Shown here: positions 25,926-39,540 of the stretch, one piece after another | Layout: each line of letters opens with the position of its first letter | Numbering within the stretch: position 1 is the first letter of the stretch | Origin: Pelargonium cotyledonis | Taxonomy: Eukaryota > Streptophyta > Magnoliopsida > Geraniales > Geraniaceae | Length of the DNA: 64,000 nucleotides | Direction of reading: 5' to 3' | Assembly: GCA_036897625.1 (NCBI GenBank) | Contig: JAYMTA010000001.1 | Span: 1-64,000 of the forward strand | Program-made: the position numbers and the translations under genes | The notes under the pieces: generated by a model | Seen by the model: only the letters and a program-made list of their open reading frames with translations | What the model was told of the DNA's origin: nothing | Database searches by the model: none

Positions 25926-28900
25926 TCAACTAGAATCCCTATACTGTAAATCCTTCTTAACGTTAAATACAGGAATCCCAGGTTTAATAAATTTATTGGT
26001 ACTTACACAAAATCACAGAAAGAGGTACTTGACAGTGGTACCGTAGAAGGCATTTCAGTATAAGTTTAAGTCCTGTCTATATCTTTAGGATTAAAGAATA
26101 GAGAATTAGTCCCTAAACAGAGTAAATTTCAAGAATAGAATCTTAAGGAAAGTGGTGTTACAGCCCACAAGAATACAACCCTTTACGAAATCAGAATCAT
26201 CAGATACTTAGCAGCGGAGTTGGTGATTACTAGAGGAAGACTTTTTTTAGTCAGTTACTTATCTCACAAAGAATGATAACAAAAGAGCGACAGCTTTAAT
26301 AACCGATACCGGGCAAGTTCCTTGTGAAACTGAATTCACGCAAGAATGAATATAGATTTTATACCAAGCACTTGTATTGTGTCATTATACGTCGTCTTTA
26401 TTTTGGTTCTCCTTATTCATATACGCTTTATGATCTCTTTTTTGTAGGCTCACTATGCCAAAGTAACATTCCCTTAATACGATATACTTCCGAATATAAA
26501 TTATCGATGGAAGACCTTGAATCTTTAAACCTTCATATTATAGGCTTTGGGGGATACACCTTCTGCGCAGTATAGACACTGCTAGATTTTTACTAGATAG
26601 CTATTTTTTATTATGCATGCACTCAACGAGTTTCACCTTTCAGAGTATGCTAGTACAAAACTTGTAATTAGAGTTTATGAATTACTATATCGAAGAGTTT
26701 TGCTTATATATAGAGATTCCATGTATCGCGAAGTAGGATAGAACTTGTGAGCTTTTTCATTAATAAATAGGATACCCGTGCCTGCAAATGACAAGCTGGA
26801 CGTGAGTTTCTCTATAATACTAATACTAAACCTAATAGGATAAGGTAGACTTTATACGCACCCAACATAAAGGCTGAGATAAACTTTAACTACGCTATAA
26901 CTTCATATCGCACGACAAGCTCTATCTTGTAATAAAGTAGTGAAAGATAAACGAAACCCAAAAATTGTAATCAAAAAGCTTACTATTATTCGAGTTCGCA
27001 TATCTGCATTTAGACAAATATTTTCAAACATTAAGACCTAGAACGGACTTGTTTGTTTTACCCCAAGCCTCTTAATTTAAACCCAAGGACTCATTAATGT
27101 GATTTCAATTTACATACTTGTTAAAGGGAGAACCTTTGAATTCCTTTGTACTCATAGATAAGTAAAACTTTCGAAATTGTTAACAACGTATCCTTCCCTA
27201 TAGTACTTTCCCAACTGTTAAGCCTAGCAAGGCACTTCAAAAGGAATATAATTAGTAAACCTTTGACTGCCTTGTTTACTTAAAATAAGATACTACCTAA
27301 GAAGAACTAAACCTAAAGACTCTCCTCGCTATAAGAGGCCTAATATTATCTGGGCCCCTTATTATAAAGATCTTTGCCCCCCCATAAAACTTACACTGTA
27401 AAGAGTGGACCTCAAAGTAGAAACTCGAAAAATCTATGTATTTTTTTTAGAAGCTCCTGTTGTATATTAGGCGCAGTCAAAGATTTCTACTTATTGAGCC
27501 TAATATTACTGCGGAATCAGTAATCCCAAAGGAGTCCTTTTGTTATAGACAGTATTTTGGTATAATATAAATTATCAAGGGATTTACAGACCTTATCACA
27601 AGTAATCTGATTTACTTTTTTAGATAAGCAAAAGTCTCTTTTTTTACCGAGTAGGCACTTATTAGATTTTCTTGTTACTGCAATCAGATTTAGGATCCCT
27701 TAAATAAACTTCGAGGGGCACCCCGTAGAAAATCAGAGAATGTTAGCTTTAATAAAGGAGAATGCTTCTTGTCGTTTAGTTGTAGCAGTATACTCCCTGA
27801 CAAATTAGAATTCAGTCCTACTTCTTTGTACTTGGAGATTGAAATTTTCTGTATAGGGTAAAGCGCAGGATTTTTTTAGATTAGGTTCGGCCTTGTTTAG
27901 TAATTATAAGAGTTCAAGCCAGGAGAGGCAGGTCTTGTGCAATGTGATTAACAAGATTTACTAGAGCTTCTAATTTTAGTTCTAACGGTTCTGTTTGGTA
28001 GAATTTTGCGGTGTCTCTTTACTTTTCAGGGCCTCCTCTAGTGAAAAGCGGTTGCCCTAAGTTTTTCCTTCTAGATTGGGTGGATCTTGATACAATTAAC
28101 AAATAGGAGTTGCCCCTTACTGTAACATACACTACTAGTTTTAAAACTTTATAAAAATTAGAGTCAGGGGTGTAATAACCTAATAATTACTTTAGTAGAA
28201 ATTGATTACTAGGATAATGTAATGCTCGCGCTAAAGTTTTTTGTGCTACTTTGGATTTATTGTCTTAAAATTCCATATCTACTGTCGCCTGCTGTATTAT
28301 TCTGATAAACTTTGTGTGTGTAACTATACCGGACTGAATTCAAGAGATAGTGGGTCCTATATTTATAAGGTTAACAAATAATGGGGGAATTTCCAACTGA
28401 TAAAAGGAATAATAAAGTTAGACTCTTGTTACAAGCAGGTGTATTCATCAGAGTTTCTCTAAATATAGTCAGCAACTTTCTCGATTTCCGGTCTTTTTGT
28501 TACTTTTTTATATTCCTAGGTCGGGCCCTTGTTATAAAATACTAGAAATACTCCGGAGTTTTATATCTTTTTTTTTTCGTACCGTAGGATGCGAGTAAAG
28601 TACACAAAAGCGGGGAGATTTTCCGTAGTGTGTTTTAGAAACCTCATCCAGCACTCAATTATGAGCGAATTCTCTAGCTTGAGAATAAGACGGTAAATAT
28701 ATTATAATATGGGATACCAGAACCTTGACCTTAATAAATCGGATTTAACTAGAGTTTATGTCAGGACCCTTCCTTTATTTTATGGGAGACGCTCTCAAAA
28801 GTTGCTTACTAAGAGCCTTTATTTGGAGTATTCTGGGGACTTCTTTTTCCTGGATTAGCAATGGGGCATTCGCTTTAAATACGCCAAACTGCAGGAAATC

Positions 28901-31281
28901 TCATTATTAAAGGAATCTTATTCAACAAAAAGGACCGGTTTATTTACCCTCTTAGTAACTACTGGCATATGAATATCTCCCAAACTCCTGACGAAAGTAC
29001 CAAAATTTACGTTATATTCCCGTTATCAAAAATGGGATTAATTTGGATTCCAGATCATCGATAAATATTGTACTTCAGTTGCTTAGTGATACCGCACTAG
29101 CTTATCAAGCTCCTACAGTTTTTTTTTAGCCTTATTCTACTAAAACTATTTAAAGGACACCTTGAGCTGTATACCAATTTGAATCTTTAATGGGCACTCG
29201 TTAGTCTTCTTTTTCCACGCGAGTACAAAAAAGGAATATGCATAAGACATAAACTGTATACAAAAGTGAGGCCTATAGAAACGCCCCCGATACAGGATTT
29301 AATTATATTTTAGATAACTTTAGTCGGGGTTTCCCAAGCTTGGACAAGGAATTTACTAGGAAGCGCCTTTTAATAATATATTACTAAATTCTAAATACTA
29401 AGGTTATCCTATGATTAAAGGGCTTTTTCTTTAGGTATTAGATATTGTGGTACTTCTTTTTTTACCTGAGTCCTGTCATACTAGATCTAGATATATAAGT
29501 TATCGGGGGCTTTACAAGGTTTTGAATACTTTTCAAGCGCGGTACTAATAAAGAGAGTACTCTCTGAGTCTACTGCCTTTACTTTCTGAATTTATGAAAG
29601 GAGACCTGGGTTGCAGCCATATTTTATTACCAAACTGGAGAGAGAGATTCCCGTTGTTCCTCGAGTATATAAAGACCCATCATACAGAAGCTATAACATA
29701 AGACAGCACATACACGAGAGGGCGGCCCGGTCTAGGACTTATTTCAAGAATACTAGCAAAAAGATAACTCCAAAGGATAACCACTCCCTATTTAGTCGAT
29801 TCTATAACTTAACTATAAAATAAAACTACTTAAACCACATGTACTCAAAACCAAGAACGGGGCAAAAACAAGGGCTGTATCCTTGTCTGTAAAATAGCTA
29901 TTAAACGATATGAGCTCTATTAAATCTCTTCGTTATTCAGATTTAGATAGGGTTTTTTTTAAGAGGGGCCTCTTTACTACATTATGACAAGGAAAGATCT
30001 AATAAAAGAGAGTGCTCGTGGTATACTTAGATTATATAAGTTAAGTAATGATTAAATAAAGGGTAAAAATGCGATAATAATTGTTCACTTATGCTCCTAG
30101 AAAAAGAAGCCTTATACCCTAGTGAAACCCTGTGATACGTAGATTACTTAAGCATTTTACCCTCATGTAAAAGGCATTCCGTAGCTTTATACAATAAGAT
30201 AAATAGGACTGCACCGGGTTTTCACAAAACGGATAAAAAGTTCTTGTGTTAAAATAGAGTGTAAGCTAACCTATTCTGGAGGTATTAGAGAGCTAGGTCA
30301 AGACTAAACTTTTCCGCGTAATTGTAATAATAATGGCATTTAATCTTCTCATATCATTACTTCCCAGATTCTGTAAAAACATGCAGTATCTATTTTATTT
30401 AGTATAAGCTATAGGGGGCTCATAGAGTGAGTGGTCTAACTAAGAAATTTCACTGTTAATGAAAATGATTTGTTTTTCACGAGTCTTAATGCTAAAAACC
30501 GGATAGAATATTCTGAGTTTTGGTTAACACGAGGCCTGTACACAAAGTAGAATACGCTTTCATTGGTAAACTGTGCATCTTGAATCATTAACTAACAACT
30601 CTTTCTTTTAGCCGTGAAAGGTTTTTTTCTTATCAAGATGAAGCGTCATTATTAAGAAGGTATACCAGATTTTGGCTTCTACACAAACACATGAACTATA
30701 TATTCTATTAGTTTAAGTAATAAATCACAGTCTTATATATAATTTACTTGGGTTAAGAACACAACGAGAGAATAAAGCAAGGAGATACTCTATCAAATCT
30801 AGGTAATAACAAAAAGATTTCTCTATAAGTTTTTTCAAATTGGAAATACAAGTAAGAATTATATACTCAGTATAGGTCTAGGCTTAATTTGTGCTATTCC
30901 CAAGTGCTCTTTTTAAGTATTCCTTTCAAATCAAAACAAGGGATTCCTTACTAGGCTCAGTAGGACTCGAAAAGGGTCTCTTAATATAATAAGCAAAGCC
31001 TGTATATCGGTATCCGTTACCAGTATCGAAACAAGTTTGCAAGATACGCGAGACTCGTCCTTATTTAGTTCTCTATTACTATGTGTTTTATTAGCGCACT
31101 TTTAGCAAACTTATACTAGCGTGATTACTAGACATTAAGTCTTCCTATCGTATACGGGAATATCTGAACCTACACAAAATTAGACTCTTTTTCTACAAAG
31201 GAGTGAATATCTAAATAAAAAGTTCTGATCCTTAGTATTCCCCCTACTACAATGACGCTTCTAGATAAGAATTCCCTAAGA
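25926..31281. other. AT-rich spacer, no gene seen
   Basis: Open frames at 26.3-26.6 and 29.6-29.8 kb lack ATG starts and any family resemblance. Short palindromes are dense around 27-29 kb. Confidence 0.5.
27528..27540. repeat. palindrome AAAGGA-G-TCCTTT
   Basis: Six-base arms around one central base. The core GGAGTCC recurs many times, for example at 20,714-20,720, with close variants near 3.2, 7.6, 11.6 and 42.6 kb. Confidence 0.7.
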
Positions 31282-31314
31282 TTAGAGTTTGAGTCCTGTT
31301 TCCACAAACTCTAA
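31282..31314. repeat. 10-bp inverted repeat, 13-base loop
   Basis: TTAGAGTTTG (31,282-31,291) and CAAACTCTAA (31,305-31,314) are perfect complements and would form a stable hairpin. It is followed by short CTAA repeats. No neighbouring gene is visible. Confidence 0.7.
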
Positions 31315-34300
31315 CTAACTCTAAGTAAGGGACTTGGGATTTTGGTCGTAAGCTCTGGGTGGGATTAATATATAAATTCTAGGAGATATGCTCGGATCAC
31401 CCATTTCCGGGAATTTAAGAATTAAGGAGGAGATGCTTCTTAACTAACACTTACTAAAAATTTCCATGTTATCCGCTCAATTCAAAAACTAATTAAATAT
31501 GATATACTAGACTACACAACTGGACTTAGACATAAAAAAATATAACAAAGTATAATGGATAGCTATTCAGTTCTACTTCAAATAATAAGAAAAACCCTTT
31601 ATTAAACGGGTTATATTATTAGGAGGCCTAGGGAAAAGGGATTGTTCAGAAACAAATCAGAATAGGCCGTAAAAAATGCTAGTTAAAAACATTACATACT
31701 GTTTTTCATAGGCTGACTACCAGTTCTTCAGTTTTTACGTTGAGGCTCCAAATAGGATAGGAAAGCGCTAAAAATTACTCAGGTCCTTTGTGAGACTTAC
31801 TAGTCAAAAGAAACACCGAGTTAGAGTGTTTACTACTTTGGTAAATACACGGATTAGAACAGATACTAAAGAATAAAACTATGGATACATCCTAAATTTT
31901 AAAAGAAGAATCCCCGTAGCTACTCGACACTCGTCTTACCCGTCCTTACTCTTACTAGCTATCTTTCTTATAACTTATGCCTTTATTTAGAAAAAGAAAC
32001 ATCTTGAAAGCCCTGCTCTTGAAATTAGGGTTCTTTTTTAAGGTTCAGTGTAAGGGTATCCCTTTCATGAGACCCGCGCAAGTACTTTTTCTTTATGACT
32101 CTACGTCTAAGTTTCTTTATTTTGCACCTATGTAATATCCTATTAAGTAGCTTATTCTCTTTTATTTAATACAGTTCTTGCTTCCTAGTATTTCACCTCC
32201 ATGGAATAGAAAAGAATACTCGTATTTTGGTTTAGTCTAAAATTCTCAAGTACAGAATAAGATTTCTTTATATCAAGGAAATAGTGAGCTGTTATAAGCT
32301 ACCAAGAAATTTAGTGCAGAGAGCGGTTTTCCCTAAGTAAAAGGTTTGAGGACATACACACTTTCCAGTTTATTAAAAGGTTCCAATAAAGGGTCTTTTA
32401 GTTTTTGTGAACTAGAGCTCCTAATTTTGTATAGGTTCTTTAATAGGGCCCCTCTTAGGTTTCTTTACTCTATCATTCAATGAGTACAACCTCTTTTATT
32501 TTAACTACGACTAATTTTTAGCTCGAGGACAAGAATTCATTATATTTATTTCGACTAATACGGTTTTCGTTTGTACTAGTTATAGAAGTATTGAGGTACA
32601 CAATTACTAACAGTAAGAAGAGTCCATGAGTCAGGTAATTATATATTATGTATCTTAAGCTTCAGGGAGCAACGAGCAGCTAAGAAGAATATAAGGACTA
32701 ACAAAAATATGTGTAAAATAAAATTATCGGAATTAGGAGACACTTTTACAAGTAGAGCCTGCTAAGTGAAAAAAAAAACTTCTGAAGGCTTGCAATTATT
32801 CGGGAGTAAATGTTATGGGCGCTTTCCAGGATATAAGATATAAATGTAGTAAATACTTTTTGTTTTTGTCACTTTCCTGAAAATGGAAGCTTTTTAATAT
32901 AACCAAGTAGTAGTAATATAAAGTTTTAGCTTTTTTCTCATATTTGTGGATTTGCCTTATTCAGATCTACTTGTTCCTAGTTACTGTTTCTTCTTAAAGC
33001 TAGGTCTTGTATATTCAAGAATCTATTCCAGAAATTAGATTACTAAAAAGAGGAGGCATAGAGGAGAGGTATATTATTATGTTTCGAAAAGACAAGCTCT
33101 GACTCACTAGCAAGGGAGGTTTCTCTAGTTAAGGATTTTTTCTTATTTCTACCTAGATAGTTAATGCACTAAGAGCTCAAAGGTTTTCGAATTCTGGATA
33201 CTTTTGACTAGTATGAAATTTTCTAGGCTGGTCCAGGTAAGTAGGGAATAGAAGAGCAAGGTTATCATTCAGTAAAATAATAAAAGTCTTCGTGCTAGTT
33301 ATCATGAATTACAAAGGCAAACGCTTTTTAAAGAGTAGCCGCGGCCTCTTAATATTTAATATAAATAATCGAAAATTTCAGTCAGTTATCTGATAGCAGT
33401 GCTCAATAGCTTTTAATCTAAATAAGAGATTCCTTATAGACTTTTCGATTCTATTTTTAGAGTTTCCCGTATCTAAGTGATTCTCATTTTATTATTATTT
33501 CGATATGTGTCTAACAAAAGTTAAAGGGCATATTTATGAATTCAATTATACCTCCTAACTACCAAAATAATGCAAATACTTAAAATCAATATGACACACA
33601 GGGTAATCCAATAAATAACTTTTAAATGACACCACTCCTCCTTAACTTTTATACTATACCTGACTAGGCTCCTGGTAATGCCTTATTGCAGTCCTATATA
33701 TCTTACCTTCTTTCTATTAGAATCTATTATTATAAGCCACTAGTTACTTAGTAGCTGCACTTTGCATAAGGAGGTTGCTGAAAGAATCCCAACTGATTTA
33801 TAAAAGATCCCGGCAGGAATACCTAGAAGATGAAGACTAATAACAGATTTTGATAATAGTCATAAGAAAGAGGGAATAAACAAAACAAGACAAAACTCCT
33901 TCGAGAGCCTTGTAGCAGGAGTATTACAGAGATAGTGGCTAATTACAAATCTTATAATTAAAGCCTTTTTCGTCCAGACAGGAAGAGAGTCCTGTAGAAT
34001 AATGAGTTCTAATTAGAAAAAAAAGTTTAAGATTAAAGCTAGACAAGCTACTCGGCAACTTTTTTAATGAATTCGGCTTCTTGTCGCCACTATCATAATA
34101 TAGATATAAGAGTTCCTTAAGTGCGCTTTTTAACCATAGAGTGTCCTTTTTTGGACTTTTATAGAATTTTCCTTGTCGAGTCTTGAATAATTTATTGTTA
34201 TATTGACTTAGCTCTAGTAAATGAGGACTCATAGCGGATCTAATTTTTAGGGCGTTCTTTTTGAATTTGTTATACTCGATTTTTATCCCAAGGGTCGGCT

Positions 34301-35857
34301 CTTTTATTTAATGATAAGAAATTCCTTACTCTTATTAGGAACTCCACACTAGTTTAAGAACCATACCAGGTACCTTTCTAAGCAAAAGCTTTTAATTTAC
34401 ACTCCTGGTTTTTTAAGCCGAATGGATTAAGTAGAAGTTTAACCAGGTATATGCTCCACAGGAGTTTAATTTGACGTAATAGTATATGCCCTTCTAAATC
34501 CTATATCTAAGTAATAAACTTTCTTGTCAATAAATGTTATAAATCCGAAATATTAACTTAAATTAAACCTAGTTCCGGAAACCTAAGCAAATCCTAGACT
34601 GAAAGAGACTCGAGTGGGCCTAGCATAAAACTTTACCGCTTAGGATAATAGGATAAGGCCCCTTTTAGAAATGTTAGAGAAAAAGGAATACATATTAAGG
34701 AGAATAGTACCTCTTTTATATGAGCCGCTGGGATAAATGTACTACTTTTCTTCTTATGGGCTATATTCTGTAACTGTATCTTACTTAAGAGATAGAACTT
34801 TCTTGGTTGTACCCCTCTTCAGAGCCAAACTCTTTGCTTTGTATTCCCTTTCGACTAATTTCACTTACACTGCTTTCATTTTGAGTCCTATCTATTGTCG
34901 GGATCCCAAGTCTCCAAATATAGGCTCAATAGTCTTCATGAGGACTTGGCTTCTTAGAATTGTATAGATTTCTCAAACCCCTGACTTCTCAGGCATTCCG
35001 GTGAGGGGGTATTCCTCTATCTTTTTGAATCCGGGTATTAGTATAGAGAAGGCACATTAATTTGTAAATAATAAAAAACCCTTTACGCATTGGAGTAAAC
35101 ATACGTCGATAAAGAGGAAAGACTACATTTACATACAAAAGACAACACCTACTTGGTAAACTACTCGAAATTTTTTATAGTTTAAAATTGAAAAGCTTAA
35201 AGCTCTTGGTTTACTTTTAGTCGGAGGGCTGTAATTTAATAAACCCCCTTTACTTTACGGATATTTCGGTATTTACCGACACTTCTACTTCAGGAAGTTT
35301 TATAAGAAGCTTGCTGAATTTAGCACTCAAAGGAGAGCCCTTTGAAGTAGTCATCGTATGGGAGACAAAAGAACGGTTTCTACACCTTTTCTTTGGATTT
35401 AGGGATTCCATATTTGAAGCTATTGTAACGAAATTGACTCCAAATTACATAGTGAATAACTAAGAGGAATATAAATTTGTTTCCTTACCAAAATACTGCT
35501 TGATCTTAATTTTATTCAGATATGACTGCCCTAAGGACATAAGGCATACTCCACACACCTAGGTAACCGAGTTTCTTAGTGTAACTCTTTTTTTCCAATA
35601 TAACTAATTTAAAGCTCTTTCCTTTGTTAGCCGCGTGTTCAGTCATACAGTACTTTTCTTTAGGCTGGTTAGACCTTCGGATTTGATTACACTAGAAAAA
35701 GCCAGAAATAGGATGATTTTGTGACTTAAGACTTTATATATAAGATAAGGGAAGGGTCTTGGCATGTGCTACTTTAATATGGGAACAAGGAGTTTCTAAG
35801 CAGAATTATTAGTTATATTAAAAATTCGAGAAAGTCCGGAAAGTGTGTTCGTCCTAT

Positions 35858-35906
35858 TGCCGGTTTTAAAAATAGGCGCGTATAAGGAATAGATTCAAAA
35901 CCGGCA
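35858..35906. repeat. 10-bp inverted repeat, 29-base spacer
   Basis: TGCCGGTTTT (35,858-35,867) and AAAACCGGCA (35,897-35,906) are perfect complements. The stem is GC-richer than its surroundings. The spacer contains AATAGG, complementary to CCTATT just before the left arm, so an alternative short hairpin exists. No gene is adjacent. It may be a transcript-stabilising hairpin or recombination debris. Confidence 0.7.
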
Positions 35907-37196
35907 GCTTTAGATGTATAAAGCTTGTGTACTAGCAATAATTGACTTTTAAATTGACACTTTTGAAAATCGGCTCCTAGGCTATTAATCTGGGCTTTTT
36001 GTAGGAAAGGAGTGTTTGAACCTTTGTACGTAGAGTAGGAGTAGCTTCGATTTAACCAATAGTGGAAAGACTTTTTTCTATATTTGCTTTTTGATAAAAA
36101 CTCTATAGTAGACTATACTTTCATTTCTAAAAAAGTCCTAAAAAGTCAAAGAAATCTATGGGTAAATACTATAAGATGTGCTTAGGATTTCTTATTTAAA
36201 TCACAGGGCATAAACCCAAAAGCCTGCCAATCCTAGAAAAAGAGGCAACTATCTATGACTTGAAAAATACTCTAGTTACAGTAAAGGTATACTTTAAGTA
36301 AATCTACAAAGTAAGGACTTTTATATATGTTTTCTTAGGTTACTCGACAAGACACTTTAAGTCTATTAAGTAACAACCCCTTTTATGTATAAAAAAATAC
36401 CTTTCAATTAAATGCTTTTAAAAAGTCTGTATTTATTAAATACCTAATAAACGAGGGGAGGATTCTGTAAACCAATACTTAAACTTTGGTTTCCATAGCA
36501 AGAATGTTATAATAAATAAGGGCGCTAATTCCTACACTAGCCCATTTTTCTGACATAGAAATAAATAGGTAAACAAAGTATTATGAACTTAATCCTTTAA
36601 TAAGACTACGTTCCTTATTACTCATAAACGGGGTTACCTTGCTTTTATGCTACTTGTTCGAAGAATTTTCGTATTTGGAATAATAGTTATTGAAGTTCAT
36701 TTTTACTCTTTAATATCCGAGATATCCGAGTTTTTGCAGAGATTTTAGCACTTACTTTACTAAAGAGACAACCTTAGCCCTCATTTATGTAAGCTACAAT
36801 ACTTGTCCTTGTTATAGATTACCTGGAAATTCTTTACTTTGTACTTTTAGATAAGCATCCTAAGACCCTTGGGAGAGTCCGTTTTATTAAGAATTCTTAG
36901 GAGATCTCAATTTCCTTAATAATTTAGTTACTTAACTTCTTTAACTAGTATAGGCACATCCTCCTTTGGAGGAGCTTTAAGTAAAGAGTTAGGAATAGAA
37001 TATGGAATTTGTTCTATATAAGGTTCTAGGCTGACTTTAGTATCGGGTCCTTTTGATAAGAAATATCAATGTATCTTGTTATATTCAATTAGTACTTATA
37101 AATGAAATCCGAAATTGTATATAATACTAGTAAGCTGCAATGGGAGCCCCATATGTATAATCCCCAAACAGGACGATATATAAAAGGAAGCTTTAG

Positions 37197-37230
37197 CTTG
37201 AAAAGCACAAGCAAACTAAAGCATGCTTTA
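37197..37230. repeat. dispersed repeat pair, copy 2
   Basis: CTTGAAAAGCACAAGCAAAC followed by TAAAGCATGCTTTA matches 15,454-15,484. The similarity does not obviously extend upstream. Confidence 0.6.
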
Positions 37231-37759
37231 TTTAGTCAATTAAACACTAGTACAATTTAAATAAAAAACTGTAGTGAATTGCTTTTTTTCTTATGAAAAA
37301 CTAATCTTGAAATTTATTGAAAAGACCTATTAACTCAAGCTAATTCCTTCACTTTTGACAAAAGGAGTACCAAGCTTGCACCATTCCTCTTCACTTAGTT
37401 CAGAGCTATAAACAATCCTTTTTTATTCCTTAATACCTTTTCCATGAAACAAAGCTGCTCTTTAGAGAATGCACTTACCTAGTTTCTTTTGTTATGGAGG
37501 ATCATTACCATTTCCTAATCCTAAACTTTTGCAGTTAGATGTTGGTTCTTTGTGTTTAGGATTGTAGCTAGATTGATGCGCTTGGAAGCCTTGGGTTTGA
37601 CTCCTTTTTATAAACTCCTGTCCCCCTTCTAAGACCCTGTAGCACATACCAAGAATTTTGACTATCTTTCATTAAGTCCTTTCCTATAGTGTATAAACCG
37701 GAGTTTACTTTTAAACATATTATCTTAACTGTCAGATTCACCATTCGATAGTTCGATAG

Positions 37760-37772
37760 AGAGACGCGCTCT
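37760..37772. repeat. 13-mer AGAGACGCGCTCT, copy 2
   Basis: Identical to the element at 24,880-24,892. It follows directly on a perfect 8-base tandem repeat TTCGATAG x2 at 37,744-37,759. Confidence 0.6.
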
Positions 37773-38300
37773 TATACGAGGCTCAAAGGAATTTTATAAT
37801 TATGGATATATCTTAAATTACTGCCCTCGATACTCTATTTCTTCGCGAAAACCCTAAATAATAAAGTGAGGAAATGCCTAATATTCTTTCAAATCAATAG
37901 ACTACTTGAACAAATTGATGAATATCCGCACTTGGTACGAGCTAAGGCTTGCCTAATTCCCTTATTCAAATTCCCATTGTTCTTAAGTCTATTCAAACAA
38001 GGAGTTTGAATTTGTAATAAAACTGTGAAAAAGATTTCTCTTACAAGTATTTAAGGAATTCTTAAAAAACTAATTAAAATTTGAGTTTCTATCTTAACTC
38101 TAGTATTAAAAGAAACTCTTTTATGGCTGCCGCAAATAAGGTCGACGTGTAAGTAATCTACGTAAGTCTTTTCTGATCTTATTTAAGTGAACACTACTGA
38201 AGGCTAATATAATATTTAAAAATAAGGGGCCCGTTTAAATCCACTAACAACTCCTGATATAAGATGGGGAAACGGGGATCTATATATTAGAAAAAATACC

Positions 38301-39540
38301 TCATTGAATTACTTCTTACTCTGCATACCTTTCCTGTAGACTGGAGTTACTGTAGCTAGTGTACTTATTGTAGTTGTAGCTATGAGTTATATTGTTTTAT
38401 AGTAATCCATTAGTAACCTATATATTATAGTAGTTATAGTTATGTATCTATTAAACCTCCTCCTGTCTTATAGGAGTTCCTTGCGCAGCTTCTCCTATGT
38501 TGAATAAGGGACCTCCTTTAAAGTAATTGCATTAGAAAGAAAGGCTTTTCTTCAGTTCTACATACTCTTGATTGTACCTTACCAGAAACAAATTTCTTTG
38601 GCTTGACTTTAGACATGGGAAACCCGAAAACTGAGAGACACGAAAACAACTTACTTGCCGAGTTCTTAACCTCTTCTTTAAATGGATTTTTACATAAATG
38701 ACTCCTAACCTTATGGCTTAGACCCCCCCCTTATCTTGTACTCTTGTAAAACTTATAAACCTAGACTTGATTTCTCCTTATACCTTTCTATTTTTAAGGC
38801 TTTGTTAAGATTGCCCTCATACTTTATTATTATTTGATAGAAGACTCGAACCCTTCTGCGCCCTTATCTAAGATTAGAAAACTCCTAAAGACTCTCTAGT
38901 AGAGCGTCCTAAATACAGACCTAAAATAATAAGAGATGCCTGTCCTCCTTTAGCGGTACTATTATTAGTTAGGAAACATCCTTACCTTAGTAGAATCCCC
39001 CTGTACTATAAACTTTTTCTTTGGCTGTATTACATTACTAACTTCATGAATTGAGATTATTACCCCGATTTACTGTCCTTAAATACATAAGGATTTACTT
39101 ATCTTTTCTAATTACATCAAAAACAGAAACACTTATCCTGTATTACTTTTATAGAACCAGAACTGGTAAAAGAAAGAAGAATTTCTTTAAATTAAAGTTC
39201 TTTTTTATTCCTTAATAACTTCAATAATACCTTCAACTTGTCCTAGGATTATTCCTCTTAAAAGCTAAACTCTCTCTCTATTTCTATCTTACTCAGAACT
39301 CTTCTATTTTCCTTACTCTTAATGATACCTTCTTTTCTTATATTAGTGTTACCCTTGTTAGTCTTAATAATAACTGTAGCTTTAATGCCACTCTGTAGCT
39401 TATGAACTGGACCTTCCCTATTAAGAGCTATAACTATTGTACCTGTCTTATTACTTAGTTTTCCCCTATAAAGACTTATAACTCGAAAGATCAAAGCACA
39501 AATCAGAAAAGAATCCTTTTTATGTAACAAGATTTAGCTA
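38301..39540. other. pyrimidine-rich tract
   Basis: C strongly exceeds G on the plus strand (for example 17 C to 4 G in 39,241-39,300). It starts with degenerate TGTAGTT/TAGTTATAG repeats at 38.35-38.45 kb. A 90-codon minus-strand frame at 39,258-39,530 is lysine-rich because of the skew and matches no family I know. Confidence 0.45.
38576..38599. repeat. diverged repeat pair, copy 1
   Basis: ACCTTAC..GAAACAAATTTCTTT matches 48,174-48,197 at 22 of 24 positions in the same orientation, with weaker similarity continuing downstream. Both copies lie in pyrimidine-rich tracts. Confidence 0.55.

Larger units (their letters stand above)
31315..38300. other. AT-rich spacer, no gene seen
   Basis: Apart from the inverted repeat at 35.9 kb, repeat copy 37.2 kb and the AGAGACGCGCTCT element at 37.76 kb, nothing was recognised. 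Frames at 33.9-34.2 and 34.7-35.0 kb look random. Confidence 0.5.

Noticed and set aside
26324-26575. 83-codon plus-strand frame
   Set aside because: Starts at GTG and has no known motif or domain; consistent with random sequence.
29611-29823. 70-codon plus-strand frame with basic composition
   Set aside because: Starts at TTG, no family recognised, length expected by chance.
38845-38925. Possible class II tRNA on the minus strand around GGGTTCGAGTC
   Set aside because: T-stem relies on wobbles and one mismatch; no D-arm or acceptor stem found.
39258-39530. 90-codon lysine-rich minus-strand frame, briefly considered as a ribosomal protein
   Set aside because: The composition follows from the pyrimidine skew of the tract; no conserved motif of any ribosomal protein could be placed.
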